The notes: generated by a model from the letters alone, not told the origin. A stretch of DNA of 64,000 bases from Neodiprion pinetum (GCF_021155775.2 NC_060233.1:40217609-40281608), one strand, 5' to 3'. Numbered from the stretch's first letter, positions 14,741-29,585 are shown. Program-made: numbers and translations.

Positions 14741-14930
14741 AAATTGACGTCAAAGCTTCGTTTAACTAAAAAAGTAGAGTAAACCTCAGGAACTGATTTT
14801 GCGTTGCAGTTACCAAAAAAGGATCGATAATATCGCAAAATGGTCAGGCGTACCTCGTTTTTCGTAATTCCAACAATATTCAAACAGTTCTGTTTTACTG
14901 AATTTTTCTAGTTACCGTAACAAATGAAAT

Positions 14931-17900
14931 TTTTCACAGCGTATGTTACATCGATCACGGCGCAGGTTAGAGTTAATTGAAACATCTCTCTCCTTGCCCC
15001 CTCACTCCTCGCACTCCGAAGCGTAAAGAGACGAATCGTATCCCCCGCTAGTCGCGGTTGCGGAGCTTTTCGGAGCGGGTAACGAATTCGGATGGGCCCG
15101 TTCACACCTTCGCTGATGAGGTTGAACATAATTTCCTCCGGCGAGCCCGGATCGGACCCATCGCTCGGGCCGCGCCTTTGGCGCAGGGCTTTCTGGCAGC
15201 TAAACGCCGCCGAGGAAGGCGTCGGTCAATAGTTTACCCGTCGTCCGGGGCTCCGGCAGCGCCGCTTGACGTCTTAATGCACGTCTAGAATAATCTCACC
15301 GCCAATTTATTACACTACACCCTTTCTCGTTTTTTCCTCTCTTCCGCGCCGCTCCAACTCGCCCCTGCCGATCAACCCTCTTCCCTTCGTTATGCATGCA
15401 CCCGTTATTTATTTATCTTTCAAAAGTTATTCGTTCTTTCTCCCATTTTCTCTCTTCCTCTTCGTCTTCATCTTCACTTCTTTCTACTTCAGATGCCGCC
15501 ACGTGCGTAGCTCCCTCGCTCACACCTAATAGAATACCTACGTAATTTGAATTTTTGAATTATTGAACATACCGAAGCCTCATTTTCACTGCATAGCCAG
15601 CCGCAACTGCTCGATAAATTTGTTAAGTTTATGGGATTTTCAAATTGCCGTTTCGGCCCACGATATCTCCTCGATGCACACAATATAACAACCCACGTAT
15701 ACTTGTACTCTGCCTATGCGCATCCGCGGTATGGGACTTTGAACAGTTCGAGATACTCCAGGTAAATTCTTCTCTTACTATTTCTCCTTCGCCTGTATCT
15801 ATTTATGTCTATCTGTCCTACCTACGGAGGTATATTACACCCTCTGAATCTCCATTGTAAACTCGAAGCCGGCCGCGGACGTCGAGAGAATCCGAAATCG
15901 TCTCCCCTTTTCAGGACGAAGAATTACCGGGTCAAGAACGGTCGATTTGAAAACAAACGCTGACGCTTTCAAAATTTATAGCGCGGCATGTAGTAACATT
16001 GTAAAACGCGTCTGTTTGCAGGTCGACCGATTCACTTCTCGTTTTATTTCGTCACACTCATTTTTTCAATCCTTCTATCCCGACGAAATTCCCGAGGCGA
16101 GAAACCTTCTCGGTTTAATTCCTCCAAACTGCGCAAAGAAAGTTATTTGAAAATCCGAACAAGTTTTATCGTCGATCGACGTCACGTGACCCGAAATGCC
16201 GATCAGTTTGTCCACCTCCGCGGGGTTTCGCGCCCCCTTGAAATAAAAAGATGCGCCCCACGTGCCGCCGCGCTATAAGCGATTAGCGAGTCGATCGAGC
16301 CGCTAATCTCGAAACAAGCCCAAGGAAATTGAGACGTCAAACCGCGGGCCGCGAACGATTCGCGGCTACCAGTGTCCGCCGTTCGATCGCGGAATTTCGT
16401 CGAACGAAGATGGCGAGGCGACTCGCAGGTGTGAAGATAATTAAAAAACGTCCAGCGATGATTCCGTGAGTTTGTGGCGTGCGGCGAACGACGCCCGTTT
16501 CCGAGGTGAGGTTACTCGTGTCGGCGTACACGAAAAGTGCCATCATTCAAAGAGTTAACGACACGAAGCCCTCCCGGACCCTAAGTATTTCTTAATCCAG
16601 AGATGGTTATTTATTGACTTAAGAAGGCTCCGGTCCCTTGTAGGTACTTTTCTTCTATATGTATACTACCGAGAGGAAGAAGTTCGTTCGTTCGTTCGTT
16701 CGGCTGACCGCATACCTGCAGCCCTGGACGCGGGGACCCCTGAAGATCACGGTGTTATTAAATTATTATACCACGGCAAGATTTACCGCTTCTTTCGGCA
16801 CTCGAGTATCATCTGGCGGATTAATTCGTTTCCCTTCCTATACCTCGGCTCACTTACTTCCCTCATTGTTCCCGACTCTCCCACATGCCAGACCGGCATA
16901 AAGGACGATAATTACCTCTTAATCTTCCTTATTTTTCTCTCAACGTATTTTTTATTTTTATTTTTTTTTCTTCTGTTTTCTTTCGCTCTCTGCAAGTTGC
17001 ATGTTTAGAATTCCACAATGCTTTATACGGCTGCGGTCCGGCTCACCGGCGCCATGTGCCTCATAATTGTGACATTTTTCGTCCAACAATTTTTATGCTC
17101 GTTTGTCTGTTTCTTAACTGTATGAATTATAGGTGTACCTCTGACTATGTCGTTGTCTGATTTAGGATCGAGCTGGATATCGGATGTTGACAACATTCGA
17201 TATCTGAGCTGATTATATATTATAAATTATGATCGTGAAAATTTTCGCTCTAAATAATTAAACTCGAAACATATTTTTACTTATCTTCTGAATTTCTTAT
17301 TTTTCGAGTCGCTTTAAAGTCGAGATTTTCATCTTTCGGAACTTTAGATTCGTCCGAACAGTTAACCCTGACGATATCAACAATGTGGAATATCCGTCTT
17401 GAAAAAATCGTTAATCTTTCCCTCGAATCAGAATGGAGGACATATTATTCGGAAGAGTGAAAACCAGTGGTAACAGAGAATCGTAAAAATTCGAGATTTT
17501 CAGCGTCAGGATCATCGGCGATATTCGCTGTCAAAATAATCTCGTTTCGGGGTTCGGGATTCCGAGTACGGGGGAGAAGCTAGGCCGAGACAAGCTGCTC
17601 GTAAATACAGCGATTAACGTTCGTATTTATTAAATCCGAAGGACGGCTGTCTCCGTCGAGGTGCGCGAGGAGTTATACGCCGCGTTCTTATTCTTTTCGT
17701 CTTATTTCGGCCCTGCTCCTTTACGATCCTCGGATGCTAATTTCACGCGAGTCTTCGGCGCGTCTCGGTCCGACTTCGGGGCTTCACGAGGACCAAACTC
17801 GGCATATTCCCAGTGCGAACGAAGGCTGGCCCGTCCGTTCCTTCGTCGAGTCTCGACCGGCTGCGGTGGGCCTTGGACCATGCAGGCCATAGGGAACGAC

Positions 17901-18105
17901 CGACGCTGATGACGAGATGATCACTTAATTTGGCCAACAGCTGCCGCTTTCTCGGCCCCATCCTTCTCTCACTTATTACACTTCTTCTCCGAGCCCCTCT
18001 CCCTCTCCCTTTCCCTCTCCCTCTTGTTATTCTTGTTCACCTTTTTCCCTCGCTGCAAGCGGCAGTTCGTTCTCCTGCATGCTGGCATGCATGGCGGCGC
18101 GGCTC
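14931..18105. other. no gene recognised
   Basis: It includes a short (TTCG)n run at about 16683-16701 and T-rich sequence at 16.93-16.99 kb. No supported gene was found. Confidence 0.55.
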
Positions 18106-18140
18106 CTTCTTCTTCTTCTTCTTCTTCTTCTCCTTCTTCT
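18106..18140. repeat. (CTT)n microsatellite
   Basis: A CTT run from 18106 to 18130, continuing imperfectly to 18140 inside a longer pyrimidine-rich stretch starting near 17960. Confidence 0.9.
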
Positions 18141-21100
18141 GATCGTTCTATTTTTTCTCTTTCATCTTCTTCATCATTTCGCAAATTGAAGACCTTTAAA
18201 TCGGACCTGATCTTTGCATACAATAGCCTTCAATCGTGCGAAGATATAAAGAGAGCTCGAGAGCCGAACGAGACGGAGAGGCAAGGGCCATTCGAAACTG
18301 CAATGCTATTCAATTATTGTTCCCTGGGTATAATACTGCTCGAGCACGCAACGCATTCACGCCCAAGTACCCGCGGCATACCTTATACTTCGAGTATAAC
18401 CTGTGCCCGATGCCCCTCCCCCCCCTCCCTTCCCCCGGGGATGCTCATGGCCAAAGGAATTCGGGCTTTCGTCCTTCCTTCGCGTCGCGTTACATATTTA
18501 TATATATATACGTACGTACGCGTAGAGAAAGAAAGAGAGAGAGAGACTCGAACTCCCCTTCGCGTAATTTCACCGTCAAAAGTTACACAGAGGTTGCAAA
18601 GTCGCGGTTCGCGGTATCCATGGAAACGCTGCCTGTACGACTAAATCCAGCAGCCATCCCCTTCCTTCGCCTTCTATTTCGACGCCGCCGCGCGGGGGTC
18701 GCGAAGGGTGCGTCAAGGGGTACCGGGCGTTAAGCCCTCAGATTTTCACGGGGCTTCGCGGTTGGTCGGTTCATTGTTTCAACGCCACTTCTCGAACAAA
18801 CGTGAATGCATTACCATTCGGAACCCCGAGTCACCCCGTGGACGCACCTCGGGTATCGGATTCCATTCGAATGCCAAATCAACACCGTCGCCGAACGGTG
18901 CGTCGACGATGCGACCGTACGATGAGAGTTACGTTTCCACTTGCGTGCGTTATACGTATACGGTACGTATATTCGAGTATACAGACTCGGAGAGACATCA
19001 ATTTCGATTCACCGGGTTGATCGAAGGCGCGGGGAAATCGAGTCGAGGAAAAATCGCCCCCCACTTATGATCTCGAGTTCGCGGATGGCGGAGGGTGGGT
19101 TTTTCTGGAAGATCGCGATAGCCGGAGACCGCCTTTGAAAGAGTGAACAAAGTGGACCCTCGCGGCTCGCTTGATCGTCTTATTTTTTGTCCGAATCCAT
19201 TCGAAGCCCCCGCTTACCTTTATACACGGTTTAGTTTGTCACCCTCGCGGCAGGCACTAACACAGACCGGTCGGTTCGACCTTGTGTCGGGGGCGATCGG
19301 ACAGGCGGGACACGGGAACGGCAACGGGAACGAGGAGCGATATCCCTGCACCTTTACTTCCAACCACCGAAGTGTCGCCCGGTGGTAGGGGGCGAATTTG
19401 TCAACCAATTCCCAGGGATCAGTGTACAAACCCCGATCGAACGACTTTCAAATCGAATTAGGTCTTTTTGTTACCATTCGCGAACCCGAAATAAACTCAC
19501 CGCGTGAGATTCGATCCCTCCAAGTTATCGTACCGGCGCTGAGTCAGTTGTTCCGCAAGTTTTGCATCGTGCCGCGATGTCTGGGGAATAAATTAATTAC
19601 CAGGCTACAATTGCGTGTCTTTATTTTGTATTAAATTATGATATTATTATTGTGATAACTATCGTTACACGGATTATTATTTCACGTAAGGGTAAAGAAA
19701 GTAAATTATATAATACAACAAGATATGACTGCAACGATGCAAGAGCTTCGTGATAAGCGGTTTATTGGCGGGGTTAACGAACAAGCTACGGAACGAGAAA
19801 AAAAATTAAGTGCATAAAAAAATATAACCAGTGGAAGGAAAAAATACGGGGTGAAACGAGAACGTCGGAGATATTTGGTGGAAATTGGTGAAAATGCTTG
19901 TCTGTGTGCGCGCGTGTGTGTTTTGCCGGGCGAGATAGAAACATCAGCCCGAATGCCCGAGGGTAGCTCTGGTGGAGGCGCGCAGTCCTGCCAAATGAAA
20001 TTATCCCTGAAACCCGAAATGATCTCCCCGGTTAATTCGAGGCCCGAGCGGCCGGGCGGCTGCAGGGTTTGCTGTTTGTTACGTTGGTATCACTGGAACG
20101 CTCGCCCCGGGCTGACCATAATTTAATACCTACCGCTAATATGTTTTCCCTCTGATAAGAGGAGCTCGAGCCGCGAGCACACTCAAACATAACGGGTTGA
20201 ACAAGCTTTAATTTACTTCTGGCAGGAACGCCCGATCCTGCTGCCTCCACACTCCCTGACTCGATTCAGCGACGCGTCCAAATTATTGCAACATCCTTGT
20301 CAGTGTCCTCCGGTGGGAAAAACTATACCCTGAATACGAACATCGTCCCGACGGAATTACACGGAAGTCGAGTCGGGCGGAGCATTCCGTAAATGAGATA
20401 AACCGAACGTCGTACGGTATTCTTGATTCCGTTGTCGAAAAGTCTAGCTTTTTCAGCTTTACGATGCTCATTAATCGTGGAGTAAAAAACGTTCGAAACT
20501 TGCCGCGGAGTTCAGAAAATGAAGCGTGTTTGAATTTTCGATAATTTTTGGATAATAACGAATAGTCATTTTCATCCCTTCGCGTCTTCTTCCCTACATC
20601 CGTCCTTGTTTTGACTTAGCAAACCAGGACGAACTCGTTTCTCTTCCCTCGCGGTTTTTGGGCAGTCGGAGGGCGGGAGGGAGACGAGAAGCGGAGGAGG
20701 AGACGACGAGAAGCTGGAGAGGTAGAGGCGGAGGTGGAGGCCTTTCGTCCTCCGCTCCACGAGGACGCTTGATCCCAGCCATCTATCATCATGGAGGCTA
20801 GTTAGGCGATTCTATCTCCCGTCTTTTTCACCCGCTCCCCTCGCGCTCTTCTTTTGTTACCTTGTTTAATAACTTGTGATGAATGTACTCCATCCACCGT
20901 CCTCCCTCCTAGCACCCTTGCGGCACGACGACGAGCAAGACGAGGACGAGGCTTCCAGCGAACCGGCGGCGCCTCCGGCAGCAGCCGGAATGTCTCCGTG
21001 TAAATTATTACGTATTTCTTTTATTTATAAAGAGAAGGAAGGTCGAAGAGAGGGGGGAAATTATCACCGCATCACCCCTCACCTCGTGTCTTACTCGGAG

Positions 21101-24100
21101 AGTAAAAAACACCTTCGTGTCTTCTCTTGTAATTAGATTTCACCTCACAAATGCGGCAGTTCTTCAAGTTGTATACTGAATGATTGTTCGTACTCACGAA
21201 ATGACAACTCCGAGCGCATAAGTACTTCGGCCACTTTCTTTGGTCATCTATTATTGCACGATAGCATAAACAGAGATTCACTTTAGACAACCGCTTTTAT
21301 ATACCCGACCAGTAAACTGGATTCGAATCCTAGCTTTGATACTGAAATAATGCAACTTTCTCGACGCACGTATAGTCGATCGGTATTTTCGGTTGAAACA
21401 ACACGGTCAAAGGCCACAGTCATAAAATTAGACATTCTAATCTCCGAGTGTTGAGCTATTGTGATTCAATATTTTCCGAACCCAAAATTTTAATAGTGCA
21501 GAAAATTACTAAGCTACTTATTTTTGAGTAACGTTGAATCTTGTCAAACTTATCTGCACTCGTGACTCGGCTGTCTTCGCCGGATACAGACAACAGCCTC
21601 CTTTAGCGAGCCGTAAAAAACAAATCAGGATCGAAAATTTGATTAATTCGATTTCCGATGCGGACATGCTTTAAATTGCATCGTCCAACCTGTAGAAATG
21701 TCAAATTACAGTTTCTGAGGAATCTTCTACGAGTGAAAATGAAATTGACAATGAAAAGAAATGGCCAAAATATAACTGAATAGCCGGTACGTAATCCGAG
21801 ATTCGAGGATGTCTGACCGCTGCAGCGAGTCCTGCAATCTGGACGCGGATAAACGCGACAGGGTAATTATAACTCGTTAATTCGAGCTTTTCATCTCGTC
21901 ACCGCGTGTCGGGTATTTTTACTGAAACTTTTTTAACGCAATCCCCGTCGGCTTTATAAAGGTAGCGAGGAGGGAGCCATGCTCGCTCGGGACGCTCCGT
22001 CTCCCTCTAATCCAATTAAAAACCCGCGAAGAAGATCGCGCGAAACAGCCGCGCATCGACCGCGGCGGGAAACCCGTCACGCCGACAAATTTTAATTGAT
22101 CCTATACGCGAAGCGCGACAGTCGAACTCCTATCAACGTAAGGTCATGCCTCGGTGCTTCGCCGCCAAAGCCAATTCGACGCGTTACATGGACGTAACGG
22201 TTTGTTTTGCCGGTTAAAAAATCATTTGGCGATTCGGGATTTCAGTACAATGCACCTGAATTGCGACAAGCGTAGGCCGTTCAATTTTCAATTTGTGAAA
22301 ATTTTTTTTTTTACAACCAATGCCGAAACGTAAACAAGAACCTCTTTGATGCAACGCGAGTTAATTTTTCATTTAATTCGAGCCGTGAATATAAAAAATG
22401 AATTTCAATTATCTACAAATTCAATCTATTTTTTTTCGTTTCAAAGGGAAACTTTGCAGTGCGTCGTAACGAATTGATGAAAAATTCATTCGCCACGCGA
22501 TCGGTCGAATCGTTTGAATTGTTTTTAAGGGCGTGGCTTGATCAATCCGGTTCCATCTCCATCGGAATAACGTTGAATTTCGATTAGAATTAAAAGACCA
22601 CGCGATGAACAGGAGGGATCAAAATAGTCGCCGCCCGCGAATGCAAGGTTCAATATTCAAAACACGGGGAATTAATTATGTATTCAATAAATTTTAACCA
22701 CATTAAAATGAATTCAAATTGCCGATCAATATTAAACGACGTTGACTAATTGGCTCGGCAATTACGTGACGTTGATTAAACATTAGAGACTCAATTAATT
22801 CTGCACACCGTAAGCCTCACTCATCGCCATCTACACAACGCGGACGAAAGACGCTTCGCTTCGCTCTGCTTTCTGCTTTCTTGGCGATATGCCCTCATTT
22901 TTCTACAGCCAGTCTCGCTGCCGGCTCTGAAAAAAGTTTCACATCTATGGTAGATCACCGATCTGTGCTATTTATTAACGCAAGAAACAATCGGGAAAAA
23001 ATTTAAAACGTCACGCCCGCGAATACCGATCATCGAGAACCTACGACTAATCGACTTTTGGTTCAGAACTCTGGATATCCCAGAGGCTGGTAGACTCAAC
23101 AGGCTAGCTACGGAAGCGCCCTGCAGTCCTACCGTCCGTCGGTATCGCTTGGATAAGAAATCATGACCGCAGCTTGAGCTTTTGCTGAGGCAGAGGCAGC
23201 GATTTTACCGTGCATTGTTACTAGTCGTCACTTCGAAGCGGTCAACTTGCGGAGCGCAACTTTTATCGACCCGAATAAGTTTCCAACGGAATTTACGTCG
23301 TCAAGTTACCAGACTAAGGAATTTAATTTTAAGAAAGTTAATCTGTCAGCTGCAAGCTTTATTCTTCTCCATATTAGGGTAATATATTATTCATGTATTC
23401 TTTTTTATTGCTAACAGCATATATAAAAATAACTATCGTTGGTGCGAAATACCAACGAATGGAAATAAATCGATTATCAACCGTGCTGGCGATTGCAGAA
23501 GATCCATTTGTAGACCAAATTAGACCGACTGCCGCTTTGCAGCTTGCGACGAAGAGCTTGCGGCTAGAATAGTTCGTGCAACGGTCACGCGAATCGAGTG
23601 ATGGTATGTACGAGCTTTGGAAAACAGTGGCGCCATCTTACAGTGCATCCAATTGTGAATTCGAATGAACGGAAGTGCGTTATTTGTACAACTAGTTGCA
23701 TAGAATACGGCGTAACACAAAGTTGGTTTGTTCTGAACCGAAAATGACTTCTAATTTTAGTAGAAATGGATTTCTGTAAGTCATAAGAACAGAGAAACGG
23801 TCATCATCGAATACGGCATCCAAAATTAACGTGGAATTCGATATATTGTGTCGGAAAAACAAAAAAAGGATTTTCCAAGTAAATTCCGACCATGGACCGT
23901 TAGATGGCGGTATCAATACGATTCTCATATTTTACGGCAATGATCTTGTAACGGTAAAAGAAAATTGGAATATTTAAACTATTTTCAGCTGATGAAAAAA
24001 TCGGGCAAAAATTTTCAGGCAACCGGCTTTTCACAATATATCTACGTCCGGCAGGTTTAAAGTCGCGAAGAAGCCTGCAGTTCTGAGGGAAAAGAAATAA

Positions 24101-25060
24101 GGTAGGTACGTTATATGATAATTTCACGATGCGGTACGCAGTGGGCAAAGCGTATAATAACTTAATTTTCCTTTATGCAGTACAGACGCATTAGCATGGT
24201 AACGATCCGTAGAGAGGATAGTTATTCCGCTCTCGCAACTTTAACGACGGAACCATCACGGGAACACGGTGCGGTATATACGTATAGTAATCACAAAGTA
24301 ATTAGACGGCGAAATTTCGATCTCGTTAATCCCGAATCGTGTAGGAATTAGATCTATGGATCGCAGTGAAACATTTGCACGGAGCCATTATCTCTCTTTA
24401 CTGCAAATTAAATGACGTAGCTTGCACATCGCGCATTGGTTGCATCGCAATGATAAAGTTTTCGCTATTATGCATAATTCTGCTCGCGCGCTTCATCGTC
24501 TATGACTATAGTTATGACGCCATTGTTGATCTATCCAGAACAACGCGCTGAGGTCTTCCGCAAATTGCGGACCGTCGAATTTGCCGAGACTGAGATCATC
24601 TGCCGACAGAGGCGTATTATAGATTTACCGGAAGTGTCGTCGAGGTTTTCCCTTTCAGCTTGATCGCCCTCGATTAACCGACGCGACGGTTTTCTTCGGC
24701 TGACTTTACCCACCGCGAACAGATGCTGCGCAAAAGAAATCTCGCACAAAAAACAAAACTGCGATCCTTTTGCAAATGATGAGGATCGAGGGAGAAAATC
24801 TGTCTCATGATTTTTTGTTCAAATCGCATTAATTTCCCGTCATCTGTCACTGAAGGAAACAAACCAAGGCTCGTAAATAATATCAGAAAATACTGCAGCG
24901 ATCTTTGAGGACGTTTTTATACGCACATACAGACATGAAAGCAATGCTCGAGTCTGCGATAAATTATAGACGTCAGAACTACGAATCGAACCGATCTATC
25001 TTAGAACCAAGAAATCCTCTTTTCCCAGCTGTTTAGGCATGTAAAGAAGAGGGTTCGTAC
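18141..25060. other. no gene recognised
   Basis: GC-rich and CpG-rich around 18.3-20.3 kb, AT-rich from about 21 to 24 kb. Overlapping frames of 60-206 codons begin near 18.0-18.7 kb, but they include the CTT repeat and have no domain. A short acidic/Ala-Pro frame near 20.88-21.0 kb was considered and not called. Confidence 0.5.
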
Positions 25061-25120
25061 ATGGACTACTTTTCTTATTCCAAAAAGCGGTAGAAAACAG
25101 GAATAGAAGAGGTAGTCCAT
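25061..25120 (+). ncRNA. candidate short RNA hairpin (miRNA-like, unverified)
   Basis: The 21-nt arms at 25061-25081 and 25100-25120 are complementary around an 18-nt loop. On the + strand RNA there are 17 Watson-Crick pairs, three G-U wobbles and one C-A mismatch. The wobbles work only if + is the transcribed strand. Arm length and total size resemble a compact microRNA precursor. It does not match any microRNA I recall. Pairing stops at the arm ends, so there is no long lower stem as most primary microRNAs have. A tiny palindromic transposon remnant is the main alternative. Confidence 0.3.
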
Positions 25121-28100
25121 CGATATTTAATATTCAAAAGGGACTATTAGATGACGTAGAATTTGAAATTTCCTGATCTTTCCAGCCACCCTGAAAATTT
25201 TCCATCGATTCCCAACTCGTGTGAATTATTTAAGAATCGTTCAATGCCGACTTTCCGAGTATCTTTTTCCCGAATCAGCACAATCCCTGAAAACGTCACG
25301 ACATCTGACAATTCTATGATTCGCAGTTTAAAAGACAAGGAACGTAAGGGAACCACCCGCTCTTCTCGAGTGACTTCGAGAGCTCGTAAAGGATAATAAA
25401 TGACGGCGGTTCGATCACAGTGTCGACAGAACCAACGGTGGGCGACGGTATCGCACCATGTACCAAAAGGCGATAGATGGACGTCTGGCCGCAGACAGGG
25501 TCTATTCATCTGCCTCGCAGTCTCAATCTGGAATTGTTCGCGAGGGTGGAAAGTCCAGAGTCATACATACATACACGCCTCGAAGTGCAAAAGAAAGAAC
25601 TTTCTTTCGCCCCTTTCGTCTTCGTCCTTGTCCATTACCAAGCCAGCGTTCCGTTTCAGTCTCACCCTCGATGCGACATGCGCGCCGCTGCCATCCGGCT
25701 GAATGTAAACCCATCGCCGTTCGGGGCGGGATCCGAACCTTCCCCAGCAGTCACGTGGAGGTCTTCAGTTCGCGCGGACCGCTGACGGAAATTCGAAATC
25801 CGAGTAGTAGGCGCGATTTTACGAGCGAAACGCGCGGCCTTGAACCGGTCCCTGAAGCTCTTAGCCAATTTTATCGCGTGCCGATCTGGGGACCGATCGA
25901 ATTTTACAAGTTTTATTACTCCCAAGTGCAGCGGACTCGGCGCCGATTTTTGCCGTGCGCGCGAATCGTCTGAACGTTGTACGTCTTGCAGCAGTTATTT
26001 CTGAACATCGGACTTCTCTCTGTGCAAAGCTGTTAAACTTCGTCCGATGTTCGCCTGCCTTCGTTAGTCAACTTCCAACTCCGATTGGACCGAAGGGCTT
26101 CCGGTGACTGGAGAGTCGGTAAATTACATCTTGACAAAAGTCTTTTTACCTTCGCGTTCTTTCCCTTCCGTCATACATTTTTGTATTTTTATTTTTTGCA
26201 CGATGTACGCGGTTGGAGAATTAATACCGAATCATTTCCTTGCGAATTTTGTAATGCTTCCGCTTCGGAATGTCGTGGTGTTTGATAGAGAGATAATAAT
26301 CCGGGGTCGTTTAATTGCGGCGTGGAAATAAATTGCTCGTTAAGTATGTATAAATATTAAACATTTGTTCATTTATTTTCCTTTTTACTTCTCCCTCTCT
26401 GCAATCAAAAATTAATACCGATTGATGGCGGGATGAATAAAACCTCGGATCGCAATAATTTCGCGCGCGTATCGCAAATCGGCGATTCGCTACACGATCG
26501 GTGAAGAGAATCGTCAAACGGTTATCGCCACTCGTTTTGTGGCTACATTTGTCACTGTGTATGGGTTACCCCTTTCATTTTTCATAGCCGGTTGATATCC
26601 TCCGCCGGCGAACGTTAAAACGGTTAACGTTCAGTCGTGAAACGGGATTCGGTACATTTCTGTAGTTACAACATATCGAATCTTTGAATGCGGTATCGTT
26701 TCTCATTTTATTGCACCATCAGATCTCGCAAAAAAATACAGAGGCACGAAATATAACCCTAGCGTCGGGTTTTGCCAATCCCGAAATTATCTCACCGAGA
26801 TTATTTTAATTTCGCACCGTCGAGTCAATCCGATAAGGAGAGATGCAAACGACCCAGTCAGAGTTTACGCAACCCTGATTTGATTCACCCTTGTAAATGT
26901 ACACAAATCCAGTCTGGATTATCTTTCGAATACCGTCGAGACGCAGCCCCCTTTGGTTCGCAACTAACAGAGTTATTTAGTCGGTGGGACGTATTTCTGA
27001 AAGGTCTGCTCGAATTCTCGGCCTAAGGTAAACTCGATTGCGTGAATGGAGATTCGGCGCACCGATATAAACCCGCCACCCGAAAATCCAGATGCCGCTG
27101 GAGTTTGACGGTCGAAGTTTCCGAATTTATAATATCATCCGTAACCCGTCCATCGACATTTTCTGCAGGGTGAAATTTTTCGCTCTTGTGCAGAGCAGCG
27201 GATATTAAATTCGGCTAGATTCGATTGCTGCGCATTTAATACCGCTACATTAAATGCTGATCACGATACGTTCGGCTGCTTTACGGTATACGTAGAACAT
27301 ATGTCGCAAGGTCGACTTAATCTCGGTAATTGCGAGTCTGCCTGCCGGCTGCTTGCAGCTCTTGAACAGCGGCCAATAAGTCAAGCGTATTTCTGTACAA
27401 AGTGCCGATAAATACATGGCCGATTAATCATCAAGTGCATGCGAAATTTGGCGAATTAATTTTTCAACAACCTTAATTCACGAGCCGCTAAAACGAGCGG
27501 GCGTTTTCCATGCTCTTCTAAGTATTCGCTTCCTCGCGCGTTTTCCTTGGAGATTTCACGTAAGTTTCTGGCAAAAGCGGTGAAAAATTAGGTAGTTATC
27601 GTCGGTGAATTAGCAAGCCGACGAATTTAAATTTCTCTCAATTCGTCATCAATTAAGGCCCGCCGAACAAACGCGTACACCTAAATACGTGTCACGTGAT
27701 CGTTAAGCCCGAGGAAGTCAAACACGAGCGTGGCTCTCGTTTTCTAAATATTTTCACAAGGTACATAATCGAGCTTCGTGCAACGGTGGTGAAAAAGCTT
27801 TTCCACCGAACAACGGACCGTCTGTTTCGATTCGACTCTCTTTAGTTTAAACCACCGCGGTACCTTAAAACTCGCGCATTTATGCCGCGCTCCTCGTTCG
27901 TTCCGAAACGCTCTCGTCTTGCCAGCGACTTTACCCACTATCTGGTGTATGTAGTACGGTCTATTCTCGGCCATGTAATTCTTGAACATCGTTCAAAAAA
28001 CGACCTACTATTCGGATACGTACCGGCGTAGACGTCAAGGTTTTTATACCACGCGTTGATTATTCACACGTCACGTCTGACCCGATCAAACTTTTAAACG

Positions 28101-29585
28101 TTTTAGAGTGCCGCCTGTGCCAATCCAAGATAAATAAAAACTAGACTTTCTTCTACTTTTCTTTCAGCGCGTTTCAATGTCTTCGCTGTTCAATTTTTAT
28201 TTCACTGTCAAAATGATCCCCATCTTTCCGAAGCTTGCACCGTTCGGTTCCATTTTTCCAATCAACTCGTCGTGTCTTATACAAGAATTTATCAGCTACC
28301 AAATATATTAGCGAGCAAAAATATTTCGTCGAAAGCTCAAGTTCGTGAATTATGTTTATCCGTTTTCGAACGTGCAGATTTGACACTGTGATCTCTCATA
28401 TTCATTCTCTCAAATATGTTTTAGCAATATAGAAGACCATGTTCGGAATTCATTAATTTTAAAACAAGCTACGCACAAAATAAAATTGTTTCAACTTTAC
28501 AACGTACGGCGATCAAAAATGGCGACAGAAATGTGATTTTGAATTAAAAAAATGATAACTGTTTTAGAAAAAAATGAATAAAATGCTCGTAACAAGAATT
28601 TGTGGTGACAAATGAAACATTGATCGCCATATTTGTTACTCTGATCATTTTGACGCGTATGATTCTGTAGTGTGGAAAAATCCAGAAGCTTCGATATCGA
28701 TCCACCAATAATTTCCAGTTCACTGAATATCATCAATTAGATTCATTATATTCTCACTAAAAATGACAAAAGTGAACGGTAAAATTTGGGTTCGTCAAAT
28801 TCCCTAGCCAAACGAGCGCTTTGGATAAACACTGTGGCACACCGATGCGGAAGGCGGCCTGAATCTGACAGGTCCGAGATATCGCAGACGCATCACAAGA
28901 TTCTCATGGCAAATATACACCGAGATTGATTATCAAGACTTTCCTACATGCAGAAAGTAGACGGCGTAAATAGCGACAAGTAAAACACAATACAGCTTTT
29001 CGGATGATTAAATTCTTTCCCCAAGGGAGATCGGTCTTCGGGGAGCGAATTTGTATCGCGTCGCAATCTTCGCGTCCGCGTCGCCAGAGAGAATCTCGCC
29101 TCCCGGACCCGGTTCAAATTATATTTCAGTTAATCAACTCAGGCCGCCATTGTTGATCCTGTATTGTTTCGGCGGAATCTTTAGGCCTGTTATTACATCC
29201 GACAGTCGCCGCGAATCCCGCGACTCGTAGGTTTAGATTGTACACGGGATAGCGGTTTGTTGCTTTTTCTCTCTCTCCCTTTTCGTTTTATTCTCACCTG
29301 AGCTGGGTCGAGATGCGGCTGCAGGGTAATCGAGGGTGAAAATGCTTAATTGTGGAGTTTCTTATCAAAATTACCCGCCTCTGCTCTCTACTTAACTCGA
29401 CTCACTGGGGAGTAGATAGAGCTTTCTTTAACCTGGCTAACCAAGTCGAATATTCGAGACAGCAAACCAAATTAGTTCTCGCAAGTTCGGCAATAGCCAT
29501 CATTGTTGTAGCTAATTTTCTCCGCGTATTTTTGTTCGTGCAATTGCAAAGGGATGCGAGAGACCGGCTATGGTAGATTATCGGG
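25121..29585. other. no gene recognised; short repeat relic near 25.16-25.29 kb
   Basis: About 25160-25290 has TTTCCTGA/CCCTGAAAATTTTCC-like words related to the repeat family at 29.6 and 61.6 kb. The rest shows no supported gene. Confidence 0.5.

Noticed and set aside
18024..18644. 206-codon open frame
   Set aside because: It contains the CTT microsatellite as poly-Ser and overlaps other frames of similar length. No domain or splice support.
20876..21136. Acidic/Ala-Pro-rich frame with a possible donor near 21000
   Set aside because: Low-complexity composition only. No upstream or downstream exon could be linked.
21313..21326. GGATTCGAATCC resembling a tRNA or SINE B box
   Set aside because: It is a simple palindrome without the stem pairing or A box expected of a tRNA-derived sequence.
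21940..22095. TTTATAAAGG TATA-like sequence followed by a 39-codon frame
   Set aside because: Short, very basic frame with no homology I recognise; such combinations occur by chance.
23436..23458. Small hairpin TCGTTGGT / ACCAACGA with a 7-base loop
   Set aside because: An 8-bp stem is expected often by chance in 64 kb.
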